Numbered from the stretch's first letter, positions 1 through 9,018 are shown. The stretch: DNA of 64,000 nt from Mesorhizobium hawassense (GCF_003289945.1 NZ_QMBP01000001.1:806001-870000), one strand, 5' to 3'. The notes: a model not told the origin generated them from the sequence alone. Made by a program: numbers and translations.

Positions 1-1938
1 GACATCACCAACCTCGGCAACACCATCAACAACATCAACACCGGCGGCGGCATCAAGTATTTCCACGCCAATTCGACGCTGGCGGATTCGCAGGCCCTTG
101 GCACGGATTCCGTGGCGGTCGGCCCCAATGCGGTGGCCAACAACGCCGGCGACGTGGCGATCGGCGTGAATTCAGTCTCCGGCACCACGACCGCGGTTGG
201 CGGCACGACGATCGGCGGCGTCGCCTACACCTTCGCCGGTACCACCCCGGCCGGCGCGTTCTCGGTCGGCTCGGTCGGCGCGGAGCGCCAGATCCAGAAC
301 GTCGCCGCCGGACAGTTGAGCGGCTCGTCGACCGATGCGGTCAACGGCTCGCAGCTCTTTGCGACCAACCAGCAGGTGACGCAGAACACCACCGACATCG
401 CGGCCAACACGGCCGACATCACCACCCTTGGCAACACGATCAACAATTTTGCCGGCGACACCTCGACGGCCTATACCGACGCCAATGGCGACGGCATCCG
501 CTACGTGCGCACCAACGACACGACGTTGCCCGTCACGGACGCCTTCGCGCAAGGGGTCGGCTCCTCCGCGCTCGGCTACCAGGCGACGGCCTCTGCCGCC
601 AATTCGCTGGCGCTCGGCCGTGGCACCACGGTCTCCATCACCGACGGCGTTGCGCTCGGCTCCGGCTCGGTCTCCGACCGTGCGGTGGCGCCGGCTTCGG
701 GATCGATCCTCGCCGGCACCGGCCTCGTCCCCTACAACACCACCGACGAGACCTTGCTCGGCGCCGTCTCGGTCGGCACCTCCACGTCCTATCGCCAGAT
801 CATCAACGTGGCCGACGGAACAGAGGATCAGGACGCGGTGACGCTTCGCCAATTGAAGGGCGCGCTGAGCTCCTTCGCGGTGACGCCGACCATGTACTTC
901 CATGCCAATTCGACGGCTTCGGATTCGGTGGCGGTCGGCACCGATTCGGTCGCGATCGGTCCGCGCACCACCGTCAACGGCGACAACGGCATCGGCATGG
1001 GCAATGGCGCCATCGTCCAGCAGACGGCGCCCGGCGGCATCGCGATCGGCCAGACCGCGACCGTCAACGCGGCGGACAGCATCGCGCTCGGCACGAACTC
1101 GACCGCCAACGGCGCCCAGTCGATGGCGCTTGGCGCCGGCGCCACGGCCAACGAACCGGGCAGCGTCGCGCTCGGCGCGGGCTCGACGACGGCTGCGGCG
1201 GTGGCGACCACCGGCACGACGATAAACGGCGTCGCCTACACCTTCGCCGGAACCGCTCCGACGAGCACGGTGAGCGTCGGCGACGTCGGCAAGGAGCGCA
1301 CCGTCACCAATGTGGCCGCGGGCAGGATCAGCCAGACTTCGACCGACGCCATCAATGGCAGCCAGCTCTACGCGACCAACCAGGCTGTCGAAGCCGTGCA
1401 GGGGAGTGTCGGCGATCTGAACGAGTTCGCGGTCCAGTACGACAAGAACCCGGACGGCACCAAGTCTAACTCGCTGACGCTCGTCGGCGGCGACGTGAAT
1501 GCGCCTGTCGTCATCCACAATGTCGGCGCCGGCACCGCCAACACCGATGCAGTCAACGTGCAGCAACTCAATCTTGGGCTGGCGACCACGCTCGACAACT
1601 CCAAGACCTATACCAATCAGGTTGCAGCCACGACGCTTCAGCAGGCCAATGCCTATACCGACTCCAAGCTCAGCCAGCTCAACATGGACATGGGCGAGGC
1701 CAAGGGCGAGGCGCGGCAAGCTGCCGCGATCGGCTTGGCGGCGGCCTCGCTGCGTTACGACGACCGTCCCGGCAAGCTGAGCGTGGCGGCTGGCGGTGGC
1801 TACTGGCGCGGCGAGGGGGCCGTGGCGTTCGGCGCCGGCTACACCAGTGAGGACGGGAGAGCCAGGGCAAACCTTTCCGGCACCACGGCGGGCGGGCACT
1901 GGGGCGTTGGCGCGGGTGTCAGCTTTACCCTGAACTGA
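1..1938 (+). CDS. Trimeric autotransporter adhesin (YadA/Hia type), C-terminal part
   Basis: The frame is open from base 1, so the gene starts outside the window; 645 codons are visible. It is built of left-handed head repeats (VAVGTDSVAIG-like heptads), low-complexity Ala/Thr/Gly/Asn stalk, and neck modules ending NGSQLFATN and NGSQLYATN. Two long modules starting near bases 214 and 1225 (both GVAYTFAGT) are clear duplicates, and YFHANST occurs twice (bases 60 and 897). The last ~80 residues (from about base 1690, GEAKGEARQAAAIGLAAASLRY) match the YadA membrane-anchor beta-barrel, ending with a C-terminal aromatic/hydrophobic strand (VSFTLN). Family knowledge: homotrimeric outer-membrane adhesins binding matrix or host surfaces, secreted by type Vc. 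Ligand cannot be told. The high repeat content makes assembly length errors possible. Confidence 0.9.
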   Translation, partial: DITNLGNTINNINTGGGIKYFHANSTLADSQALGTDSVAVGPNAVANNAGDVAIGVNSVSGTTTAVGGTTIGGVAYTFAGTTPAGAFSVGSVGAERQIQNVAAGQLSGSSTDAVNGSQLFATNQQVTQNTTDIAANTADITTLGNTINNFAGDTSTAYTDANGDGIRYVRTNDTTLPVTDAFAQGVGSSALGYQATASAANSLALGRGTTVSITDGVALGSGSVSDRAVAPASGSILAGTGLVPYNTTDETLLGAVSVGTSTSYRQIINVADGTEDQDAVTLRQLKGALSSFAVTPTMYFHANSTASDSVAVGTDSVAIGPRTTVNGDNGIGMGNGAIVQQTAPGGIAIGQTATVNAADSIALGTNSTANGAQSMALGAGATANEPGSVALGAGSTTAAAVATTGTTINGVAYTFAGTAPTSTVSVGDVGKERTVTNVAAGRISQTSTDAINGSQLYATNQAVEAVQGSVGDLNEFAVQYDKNPDGTKSNSLTLVGGDVNAPVVIHNVGAGTANTDAVNVQQLNLGLATTLDNSKTYTNQVAATTLQQANAYTDSKLSQLNMDMGEAKGEARQAAAIGLAAASLRYDDRPGKLSVAAGGGYWRGEGAVAFGAGYTSEDGRARANLSGTTAGGHWGVGAGVSFTLN

Positions 1939-1946
1939 GTCGGTTG

Positions 1947-2522
1947 ATGATCGGGCAAGCTGTCTCTGCCGTCGCGATATGCGTGACTTGCCTGCTCCTG
2001 TCCGGCCCATTCGCGGTCGGACAGGAGGCGGTCCAGAGCACCTATCGGATAAAACCGTCCGACGTAGCGGTGCCTCCGGACGTTAAGCTCGGCGAATATC
2101 AGCGAACCACACGTCCGTTCGAGAACTGGACGCTGATCTGCGACGAGAACCTGCAGGCCAGGAAGAAGGTCTGCAACATCAGCCAGTCCTTCATCGACCG
2201 GAGCCAGGCGCTGGTCTTCAGCTGGTCGCTCGCGGCCGACGAGAAAGGCAAGCCCTTCATGATACTGCGCACCCCCAGCCAGACCGGCGCAGGAAGCAAG
2301 CTTTCGCTGAAATTTGCTGGCCGCAAACTGCCGGTGGACGTCCAACTGCAGGGCTGTGACGCATCGGTCTGCGTCGCTTACCTGCCCGTGGGTCCGGTGC
2401 TTCGCGGAGAGATCGGCAAGGAGACCACCGTCGGGATTTCCTATTCCCTGCCGTCGGGAGCGGCCGTCAGCCTCGATGCACCTTTCAAAGGGCTCAAGAC
2501 TGCCCTGTCGACGATCAAATAG
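1947..2522 (+). CDS. Exported IalB-family (invasion-associated locus B) protein
   Basis: About 191 residues with an N-terminal hydrophobic signal peptide (VSAVAICVTCLLLSGPFAVG) and a core with the IalB pattern: F-E-N-W-T-L-I-C, then KKVCNISQ and a paired Cys block GCDASVCVAYLPV, suggesting disulfides in the periplasm. It follows the adhesin by 8 bases and could be co-transcribed. The first ATG (1947) is taken; a TTG directly before it (1944) is an alternative. IalB proteins were named in Bartonella for erythrocyte invasion, but they are widespread in free-living Rhizobiales and their molecular role is unclear. Link to adhesin function is inference from position only. Confidence 0.75.
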   Translation: MIGQAVSAVAICVTCLLLSGPFAVGQEAVQSTYRIKPSDVAVPPDVKLGEYQRTTRPFENWTLICDENLQARKKVCNISQSFIDRSQALVFSWSLAADEKGKPFMILRTPSQTGAGSKLSLKFAGRKLPVDVQLQGCDASVCVAYLPVGPVLRGEIGKETTVGISYSLPSGAAVSLDAPFKGLKTALSTIK

Positions 2523-2534
2523 AGAGATCTGCAA

Positions 2535-3260
2535 ATGACCCGCCAATCCATCGAGCACAGGATCCTGACGCGCGGTGAGCCTGCTTTGCCGCCGGAGCCG
2601 CCTGCCAGTCCGACGCCGGCACGTTGGCCGGTCTGGCGGCTGGTGCGAAACGCAGCCTTGCTCGGTGCGTTCGCCGTGCTTGTCGCGGTGGCGGTCATAT
2701 CGTCGCTTCGGTTCTATCCCGCGCTCGGAATGCTGGTTGCCGATACGGCTTCGGCGCAGTCGCAGGTGCCCGCCCAGGGCAAGCCATCTGAGGCGGGACC
2801 TGCGCCGGCGGATGCCGCGGCGAACAAGACCCCGTTTCAAGCGCATGTCAGCCAGGCGGGCGTGCACACCTGCGCCAATCTCTTTGCCACGCTCGGACAG
2901 GCTCTGACCGCGGGATCGACCTACGCGGTCCAGACGCAATGGGACAAAACCTCGCCCGACACCCACGCCGTGCAGGCGGTCGCTGGGATGAGCTACGACC
3001 TGCCGGACTATAAAACGCAGGCCGCCGGCGTCGTCTTTGCTTCGCCCGTCGGCCAGACCTGCGAGGGCGGCTTCGTGCGCGTGGCGCCGTTCCAGCGGTC
3101 TTGCCAGGAGGTCGCCACCACGCTCCCGAACGGCAGCCTTCTTGCGGACAATCTTTCGAACACGATGCTCTTCAACCTGGCCAACAATGGCGGCCAGGCG
3201 CTGCTGGTGCCGACCGGCAACACCTGCATCGTCGTCTCGGTCGCGCGCATGGGCGGATAG
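2535..3260 (+). CDS. Membrane-anchored protein of unknown function
   Basis: 241 residues. A Pro/Arg-rich cytoplasmic N-terminus (to ~35) precedes one hydrophobic segment (~36-58) and then a Pro/Ala linker and a periplasmic domain (~90-241) with four Cys (HTCANL, QTCEGGF, RSCQEV, NTCIVV) likely to form disulfides. No family recognised. Starts 12 bases after the IalB-like gene, preceded by AGAGAT, so probably the same operon. The paired-Cys exported architecture resembles its neighbours and suggests a small set of envelope proteins made with the adhesin, but this is only positional inference. Confidence 0.65.
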   Translation: MTRQSIEHRILTRGEPALPPEPPASPTPARWPVWRLVRNAALLGAFAVLVAVAVISSLRFYPALGMLVADTASAQSQVPAQGKPSEAGPAPADAAANKTPFQAHVSQAGVHTCANLFATLGQALTAGSTYAVQTQWDKTSPDTHAVQAVAGMSYDLPDYKTQAAGVVFASPVGQTCEGGFVRVAPFQRSCQEVATTLPNGSLLADNLSNTMLFNLANNGGQALLVPTGNTCIVVSVARMGG

Positions 3261-3286
3261 AAGCCGGCATCGCCAAGGGTTCAAGA

Positions 3287-3784
3287 ATGGCCACAAGCTG
3301 GAGCACGAAAATGCTGATCAACCGTCGCCTCTCATTCCCGCTGCTGGCGGCCTTGGCCGGGCTTACGATCGCGGCCCACGCCGCCGACCTGGTGGCGCCG
3401 CCGCCGGCTGCGACAGGCGAGGAAAAAGGCATCTGGGGCGCGATCGCCTATTCGCCGGATGACGGTCGTCACGGCTTCTTCTGGGGTGCCGACAAGCGCC
3501 AGGAGGCCGAAGACATCGCGCTCAAATATTGCGAGAACGCGGACGGCAAGGGCTGCCGGGTGGTCGAAGTGTTCCGCAATCACCGCCACTGGGACGATGA
3601 TGACGGCACCGGCTTTCCCTATGAGCACTGTGCGGCTCTGTCGGTTGGCAAGAGCCGTGGCGCGGCCACCCCGTTCTGGGGCGCCGCGTCGGCCACGACC
3701 CGCAAGGATGCGGAAGACAAGGCCACGGCGCAATGCGGCGGCGAGGGGAAGGAGTGCAAGATCCGCGAGTGGGTCTGCACCTGA
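3287..3784 (+). CDS. Exported DUF4189-family protein
   Basis: 165 residues from ATG 3287, which has AAGGG about seven bases upstream; an internal ATG at 3311 is also possible and both give a signal peptide (RRLSFPLLAALAGLTIAAHA). The mature part shows the DUF4189 pattern: W-G-A-I-A-Y-S near the N-terminus, A-x-x-I-A-L-x-x-C (EDIALKYCENA), then a second such block (DAEDKATAQCGGEGKEC) and terminal WVC. These are small disulfide-rich secreted domains with no established biochemical function. It follows the membrane protein by 26 bases on the same strand. Confidence 0.7.
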   Translation: MATSWSTKMLINRRLSFPLLAALAGLTIAAHAADLVAPPPAATGEEKGIWGAIAYSPDDGRHGFFWGADKRQEAEDIALKYCENADGKGCRVVEVFRNHRHWDDDDGTGFPYEHCAALSVGKSRGAATPFWGAASATTRKDAEDKATAQCGGEGKECKIREWVCT

Positions 3785-3815
3785 CGTCGCAGTGCGATAC
3801 AAGTGGCTGAGAAGA

Positions 3816-4733
3816 TCAGCCGACTTCGATGTTCATCTCGGCGATCAGCCGCTCGCGCCCGGCCAGCGAGTTCAGCGCCTTGTCGCCGAGCTCGCGGGCG
3901 ACGAGGTTGAGCAGCGCTTCGCAAAACACGACATAGGCGCCCATGCTGTTCGAGTAGAAGCTGCTGGCATGCGGGATGAAGAAGGCATGCTCGGCCGGAG
4001 GGACCAGCGGCGAGGAACGGGAATCGGTGATCGCGATCACGCTCTGGCCGTTCGCTGCAGCGACGCGGCCGACCTCGGCGACGCTGCGCGTATAGGGCGC
4101 GCAGCTGGCTATGATCACGACATCGCCCGGCTCGAGCTGTGACAGCGCTTCGGCGACACCGAGGCGCGGCGCATCGAGAAGCGCCACGTCCGAGCGCACC
4201 ATGCCGAGGCAATAGGTGAGGAAGCTCGCCAGCGAATGGAACTGGCGAACGCCGTGCACGCGCACGCGCCGCGCTCCGGCCAGCAGCCTGGTCGCGCCCT
4301 TCAGCGAGGCGGCGTCCAACTGGCCGAGGAAGCCGTCGACATTAGCCGCCGTTTCGCGCGCCAGCTGCTCGAAGACCTCGACTTCGGCGCCGCCCGCCGA
4401 CGGCGTCGTCATCAGCCTGCCGGCCTGGCGGCTGTAGAAATATTGCTGGTCGTTGGCGATGGCCTTGCGGAAGACGGCCTGGAAATCGCTGAAACCTTCG
4501 AAGCCAAGACGCTTGGCCAGCCTGGTCAGCGTCGACGGATTGATGCCGAACTGATCGGCGAGTTCCGAGATCGTGCGGACGGCCGACTGTTCGGGCGCCT
4601 CGACCAGCTTGGCGAAGACATCATGCGCCTTGGAGCCGAGGGAAAAGCCTGCTTCGTCGCGGCCGACCGAGAGCGCCAGCGCCCTCAGATCCTCGATGGT
4701 GCGCGGCGGCTCCGCGACGGCGTCCTCTGGCAT
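3816..4733 (-). CDS. RpiR-family transcriptional regulator (HTH + SIS domain)
   Basis: 305 residues. N-terminal helix-turn-helix of the RpiR type (~50-85; ISELADQFGINPSTLTRLAKRLGFEGFSDF) followed by a SIS domain (~145-290; VRVHGVRQFHSLASFLTYCLG, VVIIASCAPYT, VIAITDS). SIS domains in this family usually bind phosphosugars, but relatives next to amino-acid genes respond to other ligands. It is the last gene of the leftward unit BKACE-glnH-glnP-glnQ-C45-rpiR, 9 bases after the C45 gene, so it would be made from the operon it may control. A second RpiR regulator (9066-9956) with a similar fold flanks the other side of the island; which one binds the 9019-9036 palindrome is unknown. Confidence 0.85.
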   Translation of the reverse strand: MPEDAVAEPPRTIEDLRALALSVGRDEAGFSLGSKAHDVFAKLVEAPEQSAVRTISELADQFGINPSTLTRLAKRLGFEGFSDFQAVFRKAIANDQQYFYSRQAGRLMTTPSAGGAEVEVFEQLARETAANVDGFLGQLDAASLKGATRLLAGARRVRVHGVRQFHSLASFLTYCLGMVRSDVALLDAPRLGVAEALSQLEPGDVVIIASCAPYTRSVAEVGRVAAANGQSVIAITDSRSSPLVPPAEHAFFIPHASSFYSNSMGAYVVFCEALLNLVARELGDKALNSLAGRERLIAEMNIEVG

Positions 4734-4742
4734 CGTTCCCGT

Positions 4743-5801
4743 TCACCCCGCGACAGGGACCAGCCCATCCCGCATGTCGAAGCGCGCTGCTTCGTGCGCC
4801 GCATCGTAGACAGCCCACTCGACCTTGTCAGCCCCGATGCGGAAGACGGCACTGGCCATGGTGTTCTCGACATCGCTGTCAGCCGGATCGGTGCGATAGA
4901 TCGGCAGCTCCGGGTCGGCCGCGTCCCACAAGATGCCGAGCGCGCGGCGCTGCGGCTCGGACTGAGGCGTCTGCTCCAGCAGCGCTTCGCCCCGTCGCTG
5001 GCGCACGCCGGACGAGCCGGTGACGATCTGCGACATGCGCCCGGTGTCGGCATGGATGAGATGGTTCGAATGGACGCGCGCCGCTTCGACGCGATCGACC
5101 GACAGCGCCTGCGCGGTGAACTCGACGCTGAGCAGCCGCGCGTCGCCGGCCTGCCCCAGGGTCAGATGAAAGGCGCCGGCGCGCGGTACCGATTCGAGCA
5201 GGGCCAGCGCCGCGTCGAGGTCCGGTGCGTCGAGCACGGCGCGGGCGAGCACCATGCGCGGCGCCCCGGCGCCGCCGGCCAGAGGCCTGGTGTTGTTGAC
5301 CGTCTGCACCAGCCCCGCCGACGTCGCCGCGAATGTGTGGCCGGGCAAGGAGCCGGGATAGACGAAGGCGGTGAATTGATTGCCGCCTTCGGCAGCCACA
5401 TGGGCCAGGGCGCAATGGCCGGCGAAATCCGGATCGCCATCCTCATTGTGACCTATGACATGCGGCGATCCCGGCAATTGCACGGTCGTGCAGCCATCCG
5501 GCGCCATAGCCCAGATGTCGCCGCGGCAGTTCCACAGGAAGACGTCGTCGAACGCCAGTTCCAACCCGGCGGCGAGGCCTTGCAGTTCGGCCCAGTATCG
5601 CGGAAAGCGCTCTCGCACAATCGTCGCCATCGTGCCGATGCGCGGATCGGCGCGCCGCGCGTTGAGCTCGCGCCATGCTGCGGACGTCTGGAAATGGTCG
5701 TTGAGCGCTGTCCGGCCGAAGCGCCCGAGGGCGGCCCCGACGTCATGGGGCGACCCCGCGACATCGATGAAGGAAAGCCGGCGGCCGGCATCATGCAACA
5801 T
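4743..5801 (-). CDS. C45-family Ntn-hydrolase: N-acyltransferase/amidohydrolase (isopenicillin-N acyltransferase-like)
   Basis: 352 residues. Resembles the peptidase C45 / acyl-CoA:6-aminopenicillanate acyltransferase family. The expected self-processing nucleophile is Cys104 in PDGCTTV; the conserved HNEDG follows at ~118-122, and LVQTVNNTR (~190) and HSNHLI (~262) fit the later family motifs. Ntn members cleave themselves before the Cys and then transfer or hydrolyse N-acyl groups on amino acids or short peptides. No signal peptide, so cytosolic. Its start overlaps the end of glnQ by 11 bases, implying translational coupling with the importer, so the imported compound is probably its substrate. 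In rhizobia such genes are usually annotated only as C45 peptidase; the true substrate is unknown. Confidence 0.8.
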   Translation of the reverse strand: MLHDAGRRLSFIDVAGSPHDVGAALGRFGRTALNDHFQTSAAWRELNARRADPRIGTMATIVRERFPRYWAELQGLAAGLELAFDDVFLWNCRGDIWAMAPDGCTTVQLPGSPHVIGHNEDGDPDFAGHCALAHVAAEGGNQFTAFVYPGSLPGHTFAATSAGLVQTVNNTRPLAGGAGAPRMVLARAVLDAPDLDAALALLESVPRAGAFHLTLGQAGDARLLSVEFTAQALSVDRVEAARVHSNHLIHADTGRMSQIVTGSSGVRQRRGEALLEQTPQSEPQRRALGILWDAADPELPIYRTDPADSDVENTMASAVFRIGADKVEWAVYDAAHEAARFDMRDGLVPVAG

Positions 5802-6519
5802 GCTGGAGAAACTCTTTCAAGCGAGGGTTTTGCGGGTTTGCAAGCAGCTCGCGCGGCTCGCCGTCGACGGCGATCTTGCCGCCTTCCATGAAGATCAGCC
5901 TGGTTCCGACCTTGCGGGCAAAGGCCATCTCGTGGGTGACGACGATCATCGTCATGCCTTCCTCGGCCAGCGCCTGCATCACGCGCAGCACTTCGTGCCG
6001 AAGTTCGGGATCGAGTGCCGAGGTCGGCTCGTCGAACAGCATCAGCTTCGGCTTGACGGCAAGCGCGCGCGCAATGGCGACGCGCTGCTGCTGGCCGCCG
6101 GAAAGCTCGCTCGGATAATGATGCGCGCGTTCGGCAAGGCCGACCTTGGCCAGCATCTCCAGCGCCTGTGTGCGCGCCGCCTGTCGCGTTTCGCCGCGCA
6201 CGCGGCGCGGGCCGAAAGCGACGTTCTCCAGCGCCGTCATCTGCGGAAACAGGTTGAACTGCTGGAAGACCATGCCGGCCTCCTGACGGATCAGACGGAC
6301 CTTGCGGCCGCCGGACTTGACGCTGATGCCGTCGACGACGAGGTCGCCGCCATTGATCTCCTCCAGCGCGTTGATGCAGCGCAGCAGCGTCGATTTGCCG
6401 GAGCCGGAAGGGCCGATCAGGACGACCTTCTCGCCGGGCTCGATCGAGAGATCGACCTGGTCGAGTATGGTGACCTGGCCGAAGCGCTTGGTGACTTTGT
6501 TGAACGCCACGATGCTCAC
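5791..6519 (-). CDS. glnQ: Glutamine-type polar amino acid ABC transporter, ATP-binding protein
   Basis: 242 residues with Walker [10 protein letters not shown] (~36-44), Q-loop, signature LSGGQQQR, Walker B LMLFDEP and switch His (VTHE). Wording throughout ([41 protein letters not shown]-terminal EFLQHV) is very close to enterobacterial GlnQ as I remember it. Overlaps the permease stop by four bases. Energises uptake through the downstream-named permease; cytoplasmic face of the inner membrane. Symbol given by resemblance to the E. coli glnHPQ system, not by experiment. Confidence 0.85.
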   Translation of the reverse strand: MSIVAFNKVTKRFGQVTILDQVDLSIEPGEKVVLIGPSGSGKSTLLRCINALEEINGGDLVVDGISVKSGGRKVRLIRQEAGMVFQQFNLFPQMTALENVAFGPRRVRGETRQAARTQALEMLAKVGLAERAHHYPSELSGGQQQRVAIARALAVKPKLMLFDEPTSALDPELRHEVLRVMQALAEEGMTMIVVTHEMAFARKVGTRLIFMEGGKIAVDGEPRELLANPQNPRLKEFLQHVA

Positions 6520-7181
6520 AGGATGCGCATCCTCTTTTCGGTCAGCCGCAGGATGAGCGTAAGCGTGCCGGTCATGATCAGGTAGAACATCGCCACGGCC
6601 GACCAGATCTCGACGGCGCGGAAATTGGCCGCCATGATTTCCTGGCCTTGCCGGGTGAGTTCGCCGACGCCGATGACGATGAACAGCGAGGTATCCTTCA
6701 GGCTGACGATGAACTGGTTGCCGAGCGCCGGGATCATGCGGCGGAAGGCGAGCGGGCCGATGATGTACAAAAGCACTTTCCAGAACGGCAGGCCGAGCGC
6801 CAGGCCGGCCTCGCGCAAGCCGCGATGCACCGAAAGGAAGGCGCCGCGCACGATCTCGGCGATATAGGCGCCGGCATTGATGATGATCGCCATGATGGCC
6901 GCCGCCAGCGGATTTATGCGGACATCCGCCAGGATGGGCAGCGCGAAATAGATGAACATGACCTGCACGATGATCGGCGTGCCGCGAATGATCTCGATAT
7001 AGATCATGGCGATGGCGTTGAGCACGATGTTGCCATAGGCGCGCGCCAATCCGGCGGCGAAGCCGATGAGAAGGCCCCCGGCGAGCCCGGCGAGCGCGAT
7101 CAGCACGGTGAGGCGGGCGCCTTTAAACAGCTCCGGCAAGGCCTGCCAGATGACGGACCAATCGAAATCCATGTGAGCCAT
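6516..7181 (-). CDS. glnP: Glutamine-type amino acid ABC transporter permease
   Basis: 221 residues, about five transmembrane segments, with the EAA loop typical of HisMQ-type permeases ([14 protein letters not shown]: [17 protein letters not shown]). Segments such as [43 protein letters not shown] and [12 protein letters not shown] closely match remembered E. coli GlnP. Likely works as a homodimer with two GlnQ. An internal ATG (7172) is a possible start. Gene order H-P-Q is the same as in enterobacteria. Confidence 0.85.
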   Translation of the reverse strand: MAHMDFDWSVIWQALPELFKGARLTVLIALAGLAGGLLIGFAAGLARAYGNIVLNAIAMIYIEIIRGTPIIVQVMFIYFALPILADVRINPLAAAIMAIIINAGAYIAEIVRGAFLSVHRGLREAGLALGLPFWKVLLYIIGPLAFRRMIPALGNQFIVSLKDTSLFIVIGVGELTRQGQEIMAANFRAVEIWSAVAMFYLIMTGTLTLILRLTEKRMRIL

Positions 7182-7243
7182 CCTTCAGGGAAGGCACGCC
7201 GGCCATGCCGGCGCGCCAGGAGATCCAAGGGGAACCCGGTGGA

Positions 7244-7996
7244 TCAGCTCTTCGGCGGCTCGGTGCCGAACCACTTCTCGTAGATGGCCTTGTAGGTGCC
7301 GTCGCCCTTCAGCTTGGCGATAGAAGCATTGACCTTGGCGACGAGCTCGCTGCCCTTCGGGAAGGCGATGCCATATTGCTGGGCCATCATCTGCGGGCCG
7401 ACGGTCTTCACTTTCCCCTGGCCGTTGGTCTTGATGTAGTAGAGCACGTTCGGGGTGTCGTGCATGGCGGCGTCGGCGCGGCCGGTCGCGACCTCGAGAT
7501 AGGCATTGTCGCTGTTCGGGAACAGGCGCAACTCCGTGCCCTTGAAATGCTCCTTGGCATAGTCGGTCGCCGACGTGCCGGTCTTCACGGCCAGTGTCTT
7601 GCCGACGAGATCGTCCGGACCCTTGATCGTGCTGTCGACCGGCACCATCAGAAGGAAGCCGCTGTCGTAATAGCCGTCGGAAAAGTCGATGACCTTCTTG
7701 CGCTCGTCCTTGATGGTGATGCCGGCCAGACCGACATCGACCTGCTTGGTCTGCAGCGCCGGGATGATGCCGTTGAAGTCCATCGGCTGCAGCGTGTAGG
7801 TCACGCCGATATCCTTGGCGATCGCGGCCCACAGGTCGATGTCGAAGCCGACATATTTGTCGCCCTCCTTGAATTCGAACGGAACGAAAGCGGTGTCTGT
7901 CGCCACGATCAGGTCGTCGGCGAAGGCCGGCTGACCGAAGGCGAGCGTTGCCGCGACGGCCGCGGCGGCGGTGAGGCTTGCGAGTGCGAACTTCAT
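7244..7996 (-). CDS. glnH: Periplasmic glutamine-type binding protein
   Basis: 250 residues from ATG 7996, with GGGGGA upstream and a standard signal peptide ending QPAFA-DD; the longer open frame to 8113 is leader sequence. Mature part resembles E. coli GlnH strongly: [51 protein letters not shown], and terminal KWFGTEP. Residues I recall as contacting Gln in GlnH (Asp and Phe of TDTAF, Phe of MDF, Thr/Arg of GITI-x-DER, Lys/Gly of VKTGT, His-Asp of HDTP) are all present, so L-glutamine or a close analogue is the best substrate guess. First transporter gene of the leftward operon. Confidence 0.85.
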   Translation of the reverse strand: MKFALASLTAAAAVAATLAFGQPAFADDLIVATDTAFVPFEFKEGDKYVGFDIDLWAAIAKDIGVTYTLQPMDFNGIIPALQTKQVDVGLAGITIKDERKKVIDFSDGYYDSGFLLMVPVDSTIKGPDDLVGKTLAVKTGTSATDYAKEHFKGTELRLFPNSDNAYLEVATGRADAAMHDTPNVLYYIKTNGQGKVKTVGPQMMAQQYGIAFPKGSELVAKVNASIAKLKGDGTYKAIYEKWFGTEPPKS

Positions 7997-8064
7997 TTTC
8001 GGGTTCCCCCTTTTGTTGGATTGCCCGGGAAGCCTAGCACCGTCGGTCTGGTGCCGCAAATCAA

Positions 8065-8091
8065 AAATGCATCTAACAGCAAAATGCATTT
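8065..8091. promoter_or_regulatory. Inverted repeat AAATGCAT-N11-ATGCATTT upstream of glnH
   Basis: Perfect 8-base arms (8065-8072 and 8084-8091) in the 162-base gap between BKACE and glnH, 69 bases before the glnH start. Each half also contains the self-palindrome ATGCAT. Next to it lies TTTGCAC, similar to a half of the 9019-9036 palindrome. Best read as an operator for an island regulator, giving the transporter its own promoter. Inference from symmetry only. Confidence 0.45.
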
Positions 8092-8158
8092 GATATTTGC
8101 ACAATGTGGCCATGAGCGAGTTCTGCCGGCGATGCGCGTCAGGAAAGATTCAGATGCC

Positions 8159-8986
8159 TCAGGCAGCGCCCCATTGGCCTCTGAGCGTGTCCGCGTCGGC
8201 GAGAGCGAGCCCGCAGGCTTCGACCGCCCGCCTTGTGGCCGCAACGAGGTCCTGATTTCCGGAAGCCAGCGCCCCATCGGGTAGGAAGAGATTGTTCTCG
8301 AAGCCGACGCGCGCATGTCCGCCGAGCAGCGCTGCCGCCGTCACGCAGGCCGTCTCCTGGCGGCCGAAGGCGCAGACCATCCAATGGCTGGCTGCGGCAA
8401 TGCCCGGCGCCAGGAAGGGCAGCAGGTCGGCGGGGCGGGACGTCTGCCTGACCGTGTAGCGGCCGAGCACATAGAGCACCGGCAGATTGTCGAAGGGGAT
8501 CAGGCCGCGACCCGCAAGCGCCGCGAGATAGGTCGCCTCCTCGGGGGTGTAGAGGATGATCTGCGGCGTGACTTTTTCCACCCGCAGCGTTTCGAGGAAC
8601 GACGCGAAAGCCGCCTCATGCATCGGGTCGGGCACGAGTTCGCGCAAGGCCAGCGAAACCGCTTCCGGCCGCGCTTCCAACACCACCCGCATCTGCTCTT
8701 CCAGTCGATAAAGACCCAGCGCCTCGCTGGTGATCTGGAGAACGAGCCTGTCGCCGACGCTCGCCCTGATCGCAGCGGTGGCGGCTCGGTAGGCTTCGGC
8801 GTCCAGCAAATGGCGTCCGTCGTGGTCGCGGACATGGACATGGATCATGGCTGCGCCGGCCTCGAGCGACGCAGTGGCCACATCCGCCAACTCATCCGGG
8901 GTGATCGGCAAGGCTGGATGGTCGGTCTTCGTGCGCCGGCCGCCATTTGGCGCCACGGCGATCGCGACGCGATTTTGGTTCGGCAT
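8159..8986 (-). CDS. Beta-keto acid cleavage enzyme family (BKACE/DUF849, Kce-like)
   Basis: 275 residues from ATG 8986, preceded by TTGGAGCA; the upstream extension to 9046 runs into the promoter and is not used. BKACE enzymes are Zn-dependent TIM barrels that convert a beta-keto acid plus acetyl-CoA into acetoacetate and a new CoA ester. Zn ligands are recognisable: His49 and His51 (MIHVHVRD) and Glu230 (GFENN). The sequence LRELVPD fits the substrate-binding loop and Arg226 precedes the motif. The family motif is usually E-D-N; here it is Glu230-Asn231-Asn232, so the Asp described as catalytic in Kce is replaced. Probably the first gene of the leftward operon and divergent from the RpiR/aminotransferase pair. 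The substrate may be the product of that aminotransferase. Confidence 0.85.
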   Translation of the reverse strand: MPNQNRVAIAVAPNGGRRTKTDHPALPITPDELADVATASLEAGAAMIHVHVRDHDGRHLLDAEAYRAATAAIRASVGDRLVLQITSEALGLYRLEEQMRVVLEARPEAVSLALRELVPDPMHEAAFASFLETLRVEKVTPQIILYTPEEATYLAALAGRGLIPFDNLPVLYVLGRYTVRQTSRPADLLPFLAPGIAAASHWMVCAFGRQETACVTAAALLGGHARVGFENNLFLPDGALASGNQDLVAATRRAVEACGLALADADTLRGQWGAA

Positions 8987-9018
8987 CGATTGCTCCAATT
9001 GTAGCATATTGACAATGT

